This document shows, piece after piece, positions 48,793-57,857 of a DNA stretch of 64,000 nt. The stretch is from Fibrobacter succinogenes. GTDB taxonomy: Bacteria > Fibrobacterota > Fibrobacteria > Fibrobacterales > Fibrobacteraceae. How positions within the stretch are numbered: the stretch's first letter is position 1; the number at the start of each line of letters is the position of its first letter. The notes under the pieces were generated by a model that saw nothing but the letters and a program-made list of their open reading frames with translations, was not told where the DNA came from and did no database searches. Location of the stretch: the NCBI GenBank assembly GCA_902800345.1, contig CADCDO010000012.1, forward strand, positions 62,001 through 126,000. The letters are read 5' to 3'. Position numbers and translations under genes: made by a program.

Positions 48793-49089
48793 TTAGACAA
48801 CCGTCAATATATCTGAAAATCCCGTCACCTCAAAAATTTCCTTGATTTCTGCACAAACGTTCTTAATAATCATTTTGCCTTGCTTGTTCATAATTTTTTG
48901 AGCAGCAAGCAACACGCGCAACCCTGCCGAAGAAATATAAGTGAGCTTGTCAAAATTAAATTCCAAGTTCGTTATTCCATCCAACTTGCCCTGAATTTCA
49001 GACTCAAGCAAAGGCGCAGTCATCGTATCCAATCGTCCCTCTAGAGCGAGCGACATGTTGGATTCGTCCACATTTTTTTCGATTTTCAT
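48793..49089 (-). CDS. STAS-domain anti-sigma factor antagonist
   Basis: A 98-residue single STAS domain (RsbV/SpoIIAA type). The phosphorylatable serine sits in YISSAGLRVLLAA, and the strand-helix pattern LALEGRLDTMTAPLLE is typical. In partner switching the dephospho form captures an RsbW-type kinase and frees its target. It lies 38 nt downstream of the HATPase gene on the same strand, so the pair is one transcription unit. No sigma factor or PP2C phosphatase is nearby. Confidence 0.88.
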   Translation of the reverse strand: MKIEKNVDESNMSLALEGRLDTMTAPLLESEIQGKLDGITNLEFNFDKLTYISSAGLRVLLAAQKIMNKQGKMIIKNVCAEIKEIFEVTGFSDILTVV

Positions 49090-49127
49090 TATAAGCCTCT
49101 CTTTTTGATGTTAATATCCACAATAAA

Positions 49128-49541
49128 CTATGCCAGTTTTTTGACAACTGTCAATACGTTCTTGTGGCCATCTCTTTTGTACTCAACTCCATCCATAATT
49201 TTTTTCACAAGGAAAACTCCAAGTCCGCCAATTGACCTATCTTCTGCCGAAAGCGTCACGTCTGGATCGGACTTCGACAGCGGATTGTACTCGACACCCT
49301 CGTCAATAAAGGTGAGCTTTGCCGTTAGTACATCCTCATTCACATTCAGAATAAGTTTTAAATTCGACGATCCAGAATATCGAACTACATTGCTAAACAA
49401 TTCATCAATCGCAACGCCAATCTGCATCACAGCCTTGGGCGATGGATTATATGGTTCAAGGGAACTTTCAACGAACTCCGTTAGAGTCCTGACATTTTCA
49501 AATTTTGAATCTACGACGATTTCTTTAACCCAATTCTGCAT
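49128..49541 (-). CDS. RsbW-like anti-sigma factor / serine kinase ATP-binding protein
   Basis: A 137-residue HATPase_c_2 protein. The N-box is IDELFSNVVRYSG, the G1 box ERDS-like LTFIDEGVEYNPLS, and the G2 region GGLGVFLVKKIMD. It fits an RsbW/SpoIIAB-type kinase that phosphorylates the adjacent STAS protein. The partner-switch output is unknown. An ATG start at 49541 is consistent with full domain length. Confidence 0.87.
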   Translation of the reverse strand: MQNWVKEIVVDSKFENVRTLTEFVESSLEPYNPSPKAVMQIGVAIDELFSNVVRYSGSSNLKLILNVNEDVLTAKLTFIDEGVEYNPLSKSDPDVTLSAEDRSIGGLGVFLVKKIMDGVEYKRDGHKNVLTVVKKLA

Positions 49542-49653
49542 AGAACCATCCGAAGGTTTCGTAATTCATACAATAATTATACATTTATATACCGTCAATA
49601 GTTCATTTATTTTTAAGAAAACAACGCAAAACGGGCATAAATATAAACAATTC

Positions 49654-49661
49654 TATATTTG
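49654..49661 (+). promoter_or_regulatory. -7-like box TATATTTG upstream of the NUDIX gene
   Basis: ACAATTC-TATATTTG lies 6 nt before the ATG, an exact TAnnTTTG match. Confidence 0.5.
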
Positions 49662-49667
49662 CGCCGT

Positions 49668-50153
49668 ATGATCAACACAACTCTCTGCTACATCGAACAA
49701 AACGACAAATACCTGCTGCTCCACCGTGTCAAAAAAAAGAACGACATCAACAAGGACAAATGGATCGGCATCGGCGGAAAATTCGAAGAATGGGAATCGC
49801 CCGAGGACTGCATTCGACGTGAAGCTTTCGAAGAAACAGGACTCACGCTAATACGTCCCAAATACCGCGGCATCGTCACGTTCATCAGCGACGGCATGGA
49901 CGAAACGGAGTTCATGCACTTGTTTACCGCAACCGAGTTCGCAGGTTCGTTAAAAGATTGCGACGAGGGCGTTCTTGAATGGGTTGATAAACAAAAGGTG
50001 AAGGAACTGCCACACTGGGATGGGGATCTCATATTCCTTGCGCTCCTGGAACGCGGCGAGCCCTTTTTCTCCCTAAAGTTGACTTACAAGGGGAGCACGC
50101 TCACCGAGGCCTTGCTCAACGAAAAGCCCGTCTCATTGCAAGATTTTCTGTAG
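49668..50153 (+). CDS. NUDIX hydrolase (MutT/8-oxo-dGTPase-like)
   Basis: A 161-residue NUDIX protein. The box GGKFEEWESPEDCIRREAFEETG fits GX5EX7REUXEEXGU exactly, and the start MINTTLCYIEQNDKYLLLHR is typical of MutT-like 8-oxo-dGTP diphosphatases. A role in nucleotide-pool sanitation is inferred from the subfamily. The ATG at 49668 is used because the promoter-like box TATATTTG overlaps the upstream in-frame TTG. Confidence 0.9.
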   Translation: MINTTLCYIEQNDKYLLLHRVKKKNDINKDKWIGIGGKFEEWESPEDCIRREAFEETGLTLIRPKYRGIVTFISDGMDETEFMHLFTATEFAGSLKDCDEGVLEWVDKQKVKELPHWDGDLIFLALLERGEPFFSLKLTYKGSTLTEALLNEKPVSLQDFL

Positions 50154-50250
50154 CACTGAAATTTTACGCTTTTTTTTGTAAAAATTTGCAGAACGGGCTT
50201 AACAAATCAATTTAAATTAAGCATATTTATAATACTCCAAACCAACCCCA

Positions 50251-50299
50251 GACTCGGTAATGTCAGTGTTCACACCACGTTACCGAGTCGCTTTTTTTT
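50251..50299 (+). terminator. Long hairpin terminator, possible end of a small RNA
   Basis: A perfect 10-bp stem GACTCGGTAA/TTACCGAGTC with a 19-nt loop and T8 tail. It lies about 100 nt after the NUDIX gene and may serve it; a TATAAT at 50228-50233 just upstream leaves open a short independent RNA. Confidence 0.75.
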
Positions 50300-50383
50300 A
50301 TCAAAAATAAAGTAAGGTTTGACCCGATAGTCCAGTCCGAATTTAGGAGATGCCTATAATCGACAAAGAGGCTCGCGGAACGA

Positions 50384-50896
50384 CTACCATTTTGCGAGAG
50401 CGTTCGAGACAATCAAGTCCTGGAGCTTTTCTACAGCACGCGTCTGCCCATGACGGTCTTCGGTCTCGTTAGCTTGGACGTCATAGACGCCATCAGCCGA
50501 AAGCGACTTGTTCTCATAAATGATTCGTTCTTTTACGTTGTCATAAAATTTAACTTCGACACGAATCGTGACGCGATACGTTTCGACATCGCTATTGCTA
50601 TTGTAGTTTTCAGGTTTGTTTGAATAACTTAGCAACGTAATTTCAAAATCAGCGTTGGCATCTTCGTTCACTAGACGGACACCACCGGCATTACGTTTGA
50701 ACATATCGACAACGGCAGTATGAATGTTGTTTGCAAGCACCGGATCGAGCGTTTTGTCTTCGACCTCATGAATGTTCACCGTCTTAATATGGCTAGGCAA
50801 CGTAGAAGCAGTAAAACTGTAACAGCCCGACAAAAGCGCTGCCATCAAAACAGCGATTAAAGCACAAAACAAACGATATGCAGTCCTAGAAAACAT
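50384..50896 (-). CDS. LptE-like LPS-assembly lipoprotein
   Basis: A 170-residue lipoprotein (lipobox LLSGC|YSF). The mature part begins YSFTASTLPSHIKTVNIHEVEDKT and continues through NIHTAVVDMFKRNAGGVRLV and ADFEITLLSY, the pattern of LptE in Bacteroidetes and related phyla. LptE plugs the LptD outer-membrane channel that inserts lipopolysaccharide. No other lpt gene is adjacent. Confidence 0.85.
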   Translation of the reverse strand: MFSRTAYRLFCALIAVLMAALLSGCYSFTASTLPSHIKTVNIHEVEDKTLDPVLANNIHTAVVDMFKRNAGGVRLVNEDANADFEITLLSYSNKPENYNSNSDVETYRVTIRVEVKFYDNVKERIIYENKSLSADGVYDVQANETEDRHGQTRAVEKLQDLIVSNALAKW

Positions 50897-50939
50897 ACTG
50901 CAAATTTAAAAAACAAATGCGCGAGACAAATGAAAAATT

Positions 50940-50970
50940 AAAAAAAGCACTCCCGCAGGGAGTGCCTTTA
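50940..50970 (-). terminator. Terminator of the esterase gene
   Basis: Perfect 8-bp stem GCACTCCC/GGGAGTGC with a GCA loop and T7 on the minus strand, 27 nt after the stop. Confidence 0.85.
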
Positions 50971-50991
50971 ATGTTAAAGTTTCGTTAAATC

Positions 50992-52203
50992 TTAGAGCGA
51001 GGTCTTGAAAGTCCTGCTGCCGACCTTCACGATGTACACACCCTTGGCGCCAGTATAAACCTTCTGCTGGTTTCCGAGAGCACGGGTCGTGCTGACAACG
51101 TTGCCGAGGCTGTTGAACACGGTAATGGACTTGCCCTGGGCATTGGCGACTACGATGTAGTTGTCAGATGACCTGAACACAGAAACAAAACGCAGACTGG
51201 GATCCATAGGCAATGCATTAGAACCACTGGAGGCGACGTCGGTGCCAGAAGAAGAAGAACGGTGGTGACTCCTACTGGAAGAAGATCTTTCTCTAGAAGC
51301 CGAAGAAGTCGCAACGCTAGCAGAAGAGGCCGGTGCACTAGCAGAAGAAGCCGGTGCGCTTGCTGAAGATTCAGCGCTGGCAGAGGATTCAGGCTTGCTG
51401 GCGCCAATAGGACCATCCAAGTCATATCCCTTCACGAAATTCCAGATATCGGAAACGTCTGCCTTGGAGGGGCTATGCTGACGGCCCTCGAGTTTCAGGT
51501 GCTTCACGTAGATGCCGTTTTCACACGGACCCCAAGTGTAAAGCGTAGCCTTGTTCTCGCTGTTCGGATGATTGTTCTCGACTTCCGCCTGAGACGGGCA
51601 CTTGAACTGGTTGCGGTAATTTTTCAAGTTATTTTCAAGACCATCATAGCCCACCACGTTGTCGCTGGTTCCATGAGTATGGAAAATAGGTACCGGACGC
51701 TGAGCCGTGCCTGCACCCATCATCAGGTAGCCAGAGCAGGGGGCAAAGGCCGCAATCTTGTCGGCAATCTTACCCATGGCATGGTAAGAAAGCATACCGC
51801 CCATGGAGAAACCCGACATGTACACGCGCTTGGTGTTAATCTTGTAGTCCTTGGCCAACTGGTCGATAATCTGCGTAATCCATTTGGTATCCTGGTCACC
51901 GCTGATATCCCAGGTACTGTAACCCGTTGCTCCCTTGGGATAGGCTACAACAAAGCCCGCCGTATCGGCGACAGATTCCCAGTGGGTATTGGACTGCTGG
52001 TAACTGGGGTCCTGGTCCATACCATGGAAAGACATGAGCAACGGACTATTGTCTGCAAGATTGGACGGAGCATAGACATAGACTTCTCTGCCCGAAACAG
52101 ATATCTTTTTGTAGTCGTTGATGGATTTTCCGCCACCGCCACCACCGCCCCATTGTGCGAAAGAGAAAGATGTGGCAACTAACAATAATAAAGGAAGTTT
52201 CAT
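50992..52203 (-). CDS. Secreted CE1/PHB-depolymerase-type esterase
   Basis: A 403-residue exported alpha/beta-hydrolase. Signal peptide MKLPLLLLVATSFSFA; a Gly-rich stretch; catalytic domain (about 30-265) with the nucleophile in GFSMGG, oxyanion region FHGMDQDP and a likely catalytic His in GRQHSPSK; a Ser/Ala-rich linker; and the shared C-terminal domain (ITVFNSLGNVV..GAKGVYIVKVGSRTFKTSL). The family includes acetylxylan and feruloyl esterases, which fits a fibrolytic bacterium; PHB depolymerase is the alternative. Not linked to the xylanases. Confidence 0.88.
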   Translation of the reverse strand: MKLPLLLLVATSFSFAQWGGGGGGGKSINDYKKISVSGREVYVYAPSNLADNSPLLMSFHGMDQDPSYQQSNTHWESVADTAGFVVAYPKGATGYSTWDISGDQDTKWITQIIDQLAKDYKINTKRVYMSGFSMGGMLSYHAMGKIADKIAAFAPCSGYLMMGAGTAQRPVPIFHTHGTSDNVVGYDGLENNLKNYRNQFKCPSQAEVENNHPNSENKATLYTWGPCENGIYVKHLKLEGRQHSPSKADVSDIWNFVKGYDLDGPIGASKPESSASAESSASAPASSASAPASSASVATSSASRERSSSSRSHHRSSSSGTDVASSGSNALPMDPSLRFVSVFRSSDNYIVVANAQGKSITVFNSLGNVVSTTRALGNQQKVYTGAKGVYIVKVGSRTFKTSL

Positions 52204-52413
52204 TTTTGTACTCCTCGTTTTCCTTTGTTTATTTGCCCAATGTTCTCTTCTAACCTTAACCGTAAATCTATATTCAAAAATAAACGGAACAACATGTCCC
52301 GATTAAATAACGATGTAAAGACAAACAACGGATACTCTTCAAAAAAGTTATCTTGAATGATTCTTCTTTTTTTTCGCAGGCTTTTTTACTATTTTCTTCA
52401 ATAAAGGTACATT

Positions 52414-55400
52414 ATGAAAAAAATTTTACCATGCCTTTGCGCCATATTCCTTTTTGAAGGTAATTCCTTTGCCGCCTATTCAGGCACCCCCAAGACACCC
52501 TCCAAAGTGAACGAATGCTACCAAATCGCTACGGCAGAAGAACTTTACGGATTTGCCGAGCTGATGAACACAAGCACGGAATCACAAGAATCGACCACAT
52601 GTGCCAAGCTTACCGCCGACATTGTCGTAAACAGCAACGTCCTTAAAAACGACACGCTCGACAACAGCCGAACCGATTTTATTCCCTGGACGCCCATCAA
52701 ATCCTATAGCGGATCATTGGACGGACAGGGGCACAAAATTTCCGGACTCTATTTCTTAAACAAAGAAGACAATGGTAGCTCAGGACTATTCCTAAACGTG
52801 ACAGGCGTATCGGAAGAAAAACACGCCTACATAAGGAACTTGGGCATTACGGACTCCTATTTTTATGGGGAAATGTATTCGGGTTCCTTTATCGGGTTGG
52901 CGAAAAAAGTAACGCTCGAAAATGTTTTCAGCAGCAGCACCGTTTCGGGAACCACCGGCGTCGGAGGACTCATAGGACTTTCCAGCCAGAACATCAATAT
53001 TTTCAACTCCTACAACAAAGGAAACATATATGGAGTCTACGGACCGGAACATATGGGTGGCGCCATGTATATAGGCGGTCTTGTAGGCTACATACACACC
53101 AGCAAGAATATCGTACGGAACTGCTACAACCTCGGTAGGGTCTCCGGTTCAAATTATGTCGCAGGTCTAGTGGGTATCGTTGGCATGAACACAGAATTTT
53201 CTCTAGAGAACTCTTTTAATGCAAATTCATACCAAGCATCCCTTGTCGATTACTTCGAAACCACATCTACATCGAAGGTTATCAATTCCTACACGATTGC
53301 CTCCAAGTCTAACGGCACACAAAAGACAGCCGAGGAATTCGCCAACGGAAGCATCGCCATCGCCCTTCACTACAGCGCTTACGGGAACGTCTGGGGACAA
53401 GTCGTCGGTCAGGACCCCTTCCCGACTTTGATTGGGGAAATATCGAATTACACCGGTACCCTTAAAACATCCAAGGTTACCCTTTATACCTACGACGGCG
53501 ACACGACTCAATACTTCACTCAATACGCCGAGGGAGTAGGAGCGGAGCTCCCACGCATAACCCGCCAGGGCTATCTATTTGCAGGCTGGTTCGACAATAG
53601 CCAGTACACGGGAACCCCCGTCGAAAGAATTACGGCAGGCAGCACCGGCGACAAGTCGTTTTACGCCAAATGGCAAAAGCCCCTTACCCCCAAAGACGGC
53701 TGCTACGAAATCGCATCCGCCGACGAACTGTTCCTTTTTGCAGCGCGAGTCAACGGACAGGACGGCATGGAAGCGGACCCTAGCGCATGCGGAAAACTCT
53801 TGAACGATATCGTCGTCAACACCGACGTTTTGAACAGCGACTATTCCCTGAACACAAAGGGCTCTTTCAGAGTATGGACCCCTCTCAAAATTTACAAGGG
53901 ACACTTCGATGGTCAAGGTCATTCCATCTCCGGATTGTTCATCGATTACAAGGATCGCGACCAACAATCCTTTATCGGAACATTGGCAGGCGGAACTGCT
54001 GAAGCCCCCGTCATTATCGAAAACTTGGGAATTATCAAAAGCTTTATCCGCGGCCATGATGATATAGGAGCCATCGCAGGAAAAGTCAGCGGACATGCCA
54101 TCATCAGGAACTCCTATGCGGACAGCTATGTCAGGGGCGAAACTTTTGTGGGCGGATTGGTCGGATACGAACAAGGCCAACTAAAGCTCATCAATGTCTA
54201 TAGTTCAGGCTCCGTTTACGGATATCAATGTGTCGGCGGATTGCAGGGAGGTTCCAGCGGAGGCGGACGAACCACCATCATCAATTCTTTCAGTTACGGT
54301 TCCATTGGGGGAAATGCAACGGCTCCTTTATTCAGTTATGCGAAAAACAAAAAGGACTCCTCCGTAATCATCCTCAATTCATATTACACCACCCATTCGT
54401 CATCAGAATACGGAGGAACAGCGGCAACGATCGAGAGCATGAGCAATGGAGCCGTCGTAAAAGCTTTACACGAATACAACGAAAACGGCATCGACGGTTC
54501 TGTATGGGGACAGGAGATAGGAAAAGATTTACACCCCACACTAAACACTAAATATACAGATCCAGGAATTAAAGTTTCAAAAGCGACATTCCATTTGAAC
54601 AACCTGCGAGACTCCGTCTATTCCATAAATTATATCGAAGGGCTTAATATCGCTATCAACACTCCTACAGAAAAAAACTGGATATTCAAAGGTTGGTTTG
54701 AAGACAGCAAGTTCGAAGGCAAGCGCGTTTATCCCATCAACAGTTCAACCCGAGGCGATAAACACTATTACGCGGATTGGTTCAAGGTTTCGGTCCCTCA
54801 AAAGAAAGATGGATGCTATCAGATATCAAATGCGGACGAACTATACGGCTTTGCCAAGATTATCAACGGGACGTTCACTGGAGAAGAAAAAGATTCTACT
54901 GCATGTGGAGTATTAACCCAGGATATAAAACTTTATCCCAATGTTTTAAATAGCGACGGATCGCTGAGCGATAAAGTCTCCGATTACGTCATTTGGGAAC
55001 CCATTCGGAATTTTAGCGGAATCCTTGATGGACAGGGTCACACCATCAGCGGCGTGTACCTTAGAAACAGCTATGTCATAGGCGGAGGTTTCTTTACAAA
55101 TATCATCGGCAACAGCAATGACGATGGAGTAGCAATTAAAAATCTAGGCATAACTAACTCATTTTTTTCCGATGGTGGAAATGCAGCGGCATTTGCCGGC
55201 CGAGTTGATGGAAAAGTTTCCATTGAAAATTGCTTTAGCACCTCAACAATAAACGGGAACGGCGGAACGGCAGGACTTGTTGGTCTTGTATATACCCAAA
55301 GCGAACTTACAATCAAGAACTCGTTCAATGCGGGCGTAATAAACGGATGGCGCAACAGCGAAACGGGTGGTCTAATAGGCTGGATCAACCCCAATGCGAA

Positions 55401-55968
55401 GGCCGCTGTGTTTAATTCATACAATCTGGATTCCTTAAGTAGTGGACTAGGCAACTTGCTCAACGCAAATTATGACACCTCCTACACTATCGAACATTCC
55501 TATCACATCAGTTTTGATACAAGTGCAGATACGACCACTCGAAAAGGAACTGGAGCCACCCTGATTCAATTTGCGGATGGCACCATCGCCAAGGCATTGC
55601 ACGATTATAACGAAAATGGCGTTGATGGTTCCGTATGGGGACAGAATGTCGGTATTGACACTTACCCAGTCCTATCCGGAAAAATCACCTATACCACGCT
55701 TTCGTCCTCCTCTATGGCGAAAAGTTCAAGTTCCGAAAAAACGACCCTGGCGCCAACCGACTATGTTCTAAACAACATAAGAATCGAGACTATTGGAAAC
55801 ACGCTGATTGTCAAGAACTTTGCGGGTAACGTTTCTGTATTCGACCTGAACGGCAACTTAATTCAAGACATCCACTCCAACGGGCAAACAGAATTCCGTT
55901 TGCCAAGAGCAGGTTCTTACATCGTCAAGGCGGGAGCCAATTCACGCATCGCAAGAATCAAACATTAG
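52414..55968 (+). CDS. Large surface protein with three GLUG-type modules
   Basis: A 1184-residue exported protein. Signal peptide MKKILPCLCAIFLFEGNSFA is followed by three copies of an about 350-residue module, starting near residues 25, 425 and 795. Each opens (E/D)(G/E)CY(E/Q)I..A(D/E)ELYGFA, then ACGKL..DIVVN..VLN, WTPI..(Y/F)SG.LDGQGH.ISGLY and a GLUG-rich beta-helix, and ends WGQ..G.D..P.L. Modules are separated by Listeria-Bacteroides-type GYLFAGWFDNSQYTG segments. A Ser-rich linker and a C-terminal sorting-like domain (VSVFDLNGNLIQDI..AGSYIVKAG) finish it. Adhesion or fibre binding is a plausible role. Confidence 0.87.
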   Translation: MKKILPCLCAIFLFEGNSFAAYSGTPKTPSKVNECYQIATAEELYGFAELMNTSTESQESTTCAKLTADIVVNSNVLKNDTLDNSRTDFIPWTPIKSYSGSLDGQGHKISGLYFLNKEDNGSSGLFLNVTGVSEEKHAYIRNLGITDSYFYGEMYSGSFIGLAKKVTLENVFSSSTVSGTTGVGGLIGLSSQNINIFNSYNKGNIYGVYGPEHMGGAMYIGGLVGYIHTSKNIVRNCYNLGRVSGSNYVAGLVGIVGMNTEFSLENSFNANSYQASLVDYFETTSTSKVINSYTIASKSNGTQKTAEEFANGSIAIALHYSAYGNVWGQVVGQDPFPTLIGEISNYTGTLKTSKVTLYTYDGDTTQYFTQYAEGVGAELPRITRQGYLFAGWFDNSQYTGTPVERITAGSTGDKSFYAKWQKPLTPKDGCYEIASADELFLFAARVNGQDGMEADPSACGKLLNDIVVNTDVLNSDYSLNTKGSFRVWTPLKIYKGHFDGQGHSISGLFIDYKDRDQQSFIGTLAGGTAEAPVIIENLGIIKSFIRGHDDIGAIAGKVSGHAIIRNSYADSYVRGETFVGGLVGYEQGQLKLINVYSSGSVYGYQCVGGLQGGSSGGGRTTIINSFSYGSIGGNATAPLFSYAKNKKDSSVIILNSYYTTHSSSEYGGTAATIESMSNGAVVKALHEYNENGIDGSVWGQEIGKDLHPTLNTKYTDPGIKVSKATFHLNNLRDSVYSINYIEGLNIAINTPTEKNWIFKGWFEDSKFEGKRVYPINSSTRGDKHYYADWFKVSVPQKKDGCYQISNADELYGFAKIINGTFTGEEKDSTACGVLTQDIKLYPNVLNSDGSLSDKVSDYVIWEPIRNFSGILDGQGHTISGVYLRNSYVIGGGFFTNIIGNSNDDGVAIKNLGITNSFFSDGGNAAAFAGRVDGKVSIENCFSTSTINGNGGTAGLVGLVYTQSELTIKNSFNAGVINGWRNSETGGLIGWINPNAKAAVFNSYNLDSLSSGLGNLLNANYDTSYTIEHSYHISFDTSADTTTRKGTGATLIQFADGTIAKALHDYNENGVDGSVWGQNVGIDTYPVLSGKITYTTLSSSSMAKSSSSEKTTLAPTDYVLNNIRIETIGNTLIVKNFAGNVSVFDLNGNLIQDIHSNGQTEFRLPRAGSYIVKAGANSRIARIKH

Positions 55969-56013
55969 CGATAGGCAATACAACCAACCATAAACGCAGC
56001 AATAAAAAATTTC

Positions 56014-56021
56014 TATCTTTT
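56014..56021 (+). promoter_or_regulatory. -7-like box TATCTTTT upstream of serS
   Basis: AATTTC-TATCTTTT lies 31 nt before the serS ATG; unlike the other boxes it would allow a normal short leader. Confidence 0.4.
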
Positions 56022-56052
56022 TCTCCGAAAAAAATTTCAACCGAGGCATCAC

Positions 56053-57304
56053 ATGCTTGACATTAAGAAAATCCGCGAAAATCCGGAATATTATATTGCT
56101 GAAACCGAGAAGAAATATACGACCGTAAGTCTTCGTGACGTGCTCGCCGTCGACAACGAACGCCGCCCGCTCCTCACCGAAGTCGAACGCCTCAAGAGCG
56201 AACGCAACGCCCAGTCCAAGCGCATTGGCGAACTCAAGAAGAAGGGCGAAAACGCTGACGAAGCCCAGGCCGCCACACGCGAACTCGGCAACAAGATTGA
56301 CGAACTCGACAAGAAGCTCAAGGAACTCGACTACAAGCAGACCGAAATGCTCATGCACGTTCCGAACATCGCTCCGCGTTCTCCGGAAGGCAAGGACAGT
56401 TCGGACAACGTTGTCGAAAAAGACGGCCCGATAAATTTCTGGTTCCGGCTTCCCGGTCTATCGCGGTCTCGGCTCCCGCCTCGAACGCGCCCTCATCCAG
56501 TTCTTCCTCGACGAACACCAGAAGGCCGGCTTCGAAGAGTTCACTCCGCCGTACCTCGTTACCCGCAACACCATGCGCGGCACGGGTCAGCTCCCGAAGT
56601 TTGAAGAAGACATGTACCGCTGCGACAAGGACGACGACCTGTTCCTCATCCCGACCGCAGAAGTTCCGCTCACGAACCTCTACGCCGGAGAAGTAATTCC
56701 AGAATCTGAACTCCCGAAGCGCATCTGCGCCTACTCCGCCTGCTTCCGTCGTGAAGCTGGCAGCTACGGCAAGGACACCCGCGGTCTCCTCCGCCTGCAC
56801 CAGTTCAACAAGGTCGAAATGGTCTATTTCGCCCATCCGGAAAAGAGCTACGAAGACCACGAAGAACTCACCCGCTTCGGTGAAAAGCTCCTCGAAAAAC
56901 TCGGCCTCCCGTACCACCGCTTGGCCCTCTGCAAGGGCGACCTCGGTTTCGGTGCCGCCAAGTGCTACGACCTCGAAGTCTACGCCCCGGTCGAAAAGAA
57001 GTGGCTCGAAGTCAGCTCCTGCTCGAACTTCGAAGACTACCAGGCTCGCCGCGCCAACATCAAGACCAAGATTGGCGGCAAGAACGTCTACGTCCACACC
57101 CTGAACGGTTCTGGCCTTGCCACTCCGCGCGTGATGGTCGGCATCTGCGACAACTACCAGCAGAAAGACGGCTCGCTCAAGATTCCTGAAGTGCTGCGTC
57201 CGTACATGGGTGGGCTTTCTCCAATTTCAAAACAGCAAGTCCCACTGGACTTGCTTTTTTTTTTGCATCAATCGGTATTACGCGAGATAACCATTTTTTT
57301 TTAA
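56053..57304 (+). pseudogene. serS: Seryl-tRNA synthetase with internal deletion and lost stop
   Basis: The N-terminal coiled-coil domain is intact (MLDIKKIRENPEYYIAETEK). After KDGPIN (about 56433) the frame derails, and the catalytic domain resumes in another frame at [20 protein letters not shown]. About 20-25 residues expected between (the HWE/LGLLDF-type segment) are missing. Motif 2 [14 protein letters not shown] and motif 3 [18 protein letters not shown] are normal. The end is also odd: after VLRPYMGGL the reading frame runs through the terminator hairpin to 57304, so the native stop is absent. SerRS is essential, so a consensus or assembly fault must be considered unless a second copy exists. 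Confidence 0.85.
57235..57264 (+). terminator. Terminator of serS, lying inside the extended frame
   Basis: Stem GCAAGTCC/GGACTTGC with a 4-nt loop and T10. It is read through by the open serS frame, an indication that the proper stop codon was lost. Confidence 0.9.
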
Positions 57305-57329
57305 AGGATTACAAGTTAACGTTTTGAGA

Positions 57330-57436
57330 ATGGAAGCGTCGGCCAAGGATGGGGAGGGTGCAGGGAGGGGCCCGTGCGGCCTTCGCAACTCCGAGCTGGG
57401 GCCCCGCCCGCATTAAAGGGGCATGGGGCGATAGCC
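57330..57436. repeat. GC-rich block between serS and a membrane protein gene
   Basis: About 100 bp much richer in GC than its surroundings, with complementary blocks GGGGCCCG (57368-57375) and GGGGCCCCGCCCG (57399-57411), plus GGGGAGGG. It may fold into a stable stem. No ORF is supported. Similar blocks may be dispersed elsewhere in the genome, but none is in this window. Confidence 0.45.
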
Positions 57437-57811
57437 CTAAAGCTTTTCCAGCTTTTCATAAACGTCGTACAACCTTTGCACGCCGTTTTCGAGCCCATAG
57501 TAATGCTTCACATAAGGCACCAATAGCGCAAAGAACAGCACATCCAGCAACATTACCGGAATTTCGGGCACGACAATCACAAAAAGAATCCCGCCCACGG
57601 TCAATAGCGCAAACAAAATCATCACGAGTTCGTGAACCAGGCGTTCATGCTGAAAAAAGCCGATGTGCGTCCGCACCGACAAGAGCTGCTCCGCCGACAA
57701 AGGCTCCCCCGCCTCAACCATCTTCAAAAGTTCTTTCTCATAATCACTTAATTTCTTCAGCATATCCAAAATATACTGAATTTTTGAATCATATGCAATC
57801 ATCCGATGCAA
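57437..57811 (-). CDS. Small two-helix membrane protein, unknown
   Basis: A 124-residue protein: a charged N-terminal helix (YILDMLKKLSDYEKELLKMV), the segment LSAEQLLSVRTHIGFFQHERLVHE, two membrane helices (LVMILFALLTVGGILFVIVV and VMLLDVLFFALLVPYV), and a short charged tail. The layout is that of conserved unnamed membrane proteins in anaerobes. The start may be the second Met (57802). It converges on serS and is divergent from the acyl-CoA ligase gene. Confidence 0.7.
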   Translation of the reverse strand: MHRMIAYDSKIQYILDMLKKLSDYEKELLKMVEAGEPLSAEQLLSVRTHIGFFQHERLVHELVMILFALLTVGGILFVIVVPEIPVMLLDVLFFALLVPYVKHYYGLENGVQRLYDVYEKLEKL

Positions 57812-57857
57812 CGTAAAAAACGGACTTCTGGCGATAAGCCAATTTTTTTCAAAAAAA

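Noticed and set aside
57349..57816. 155-codon plus-strand frame over the GC-rich block
   Set aside because: Basic low-complexity translation antisense to the two-helix membrane protein; no start signal.
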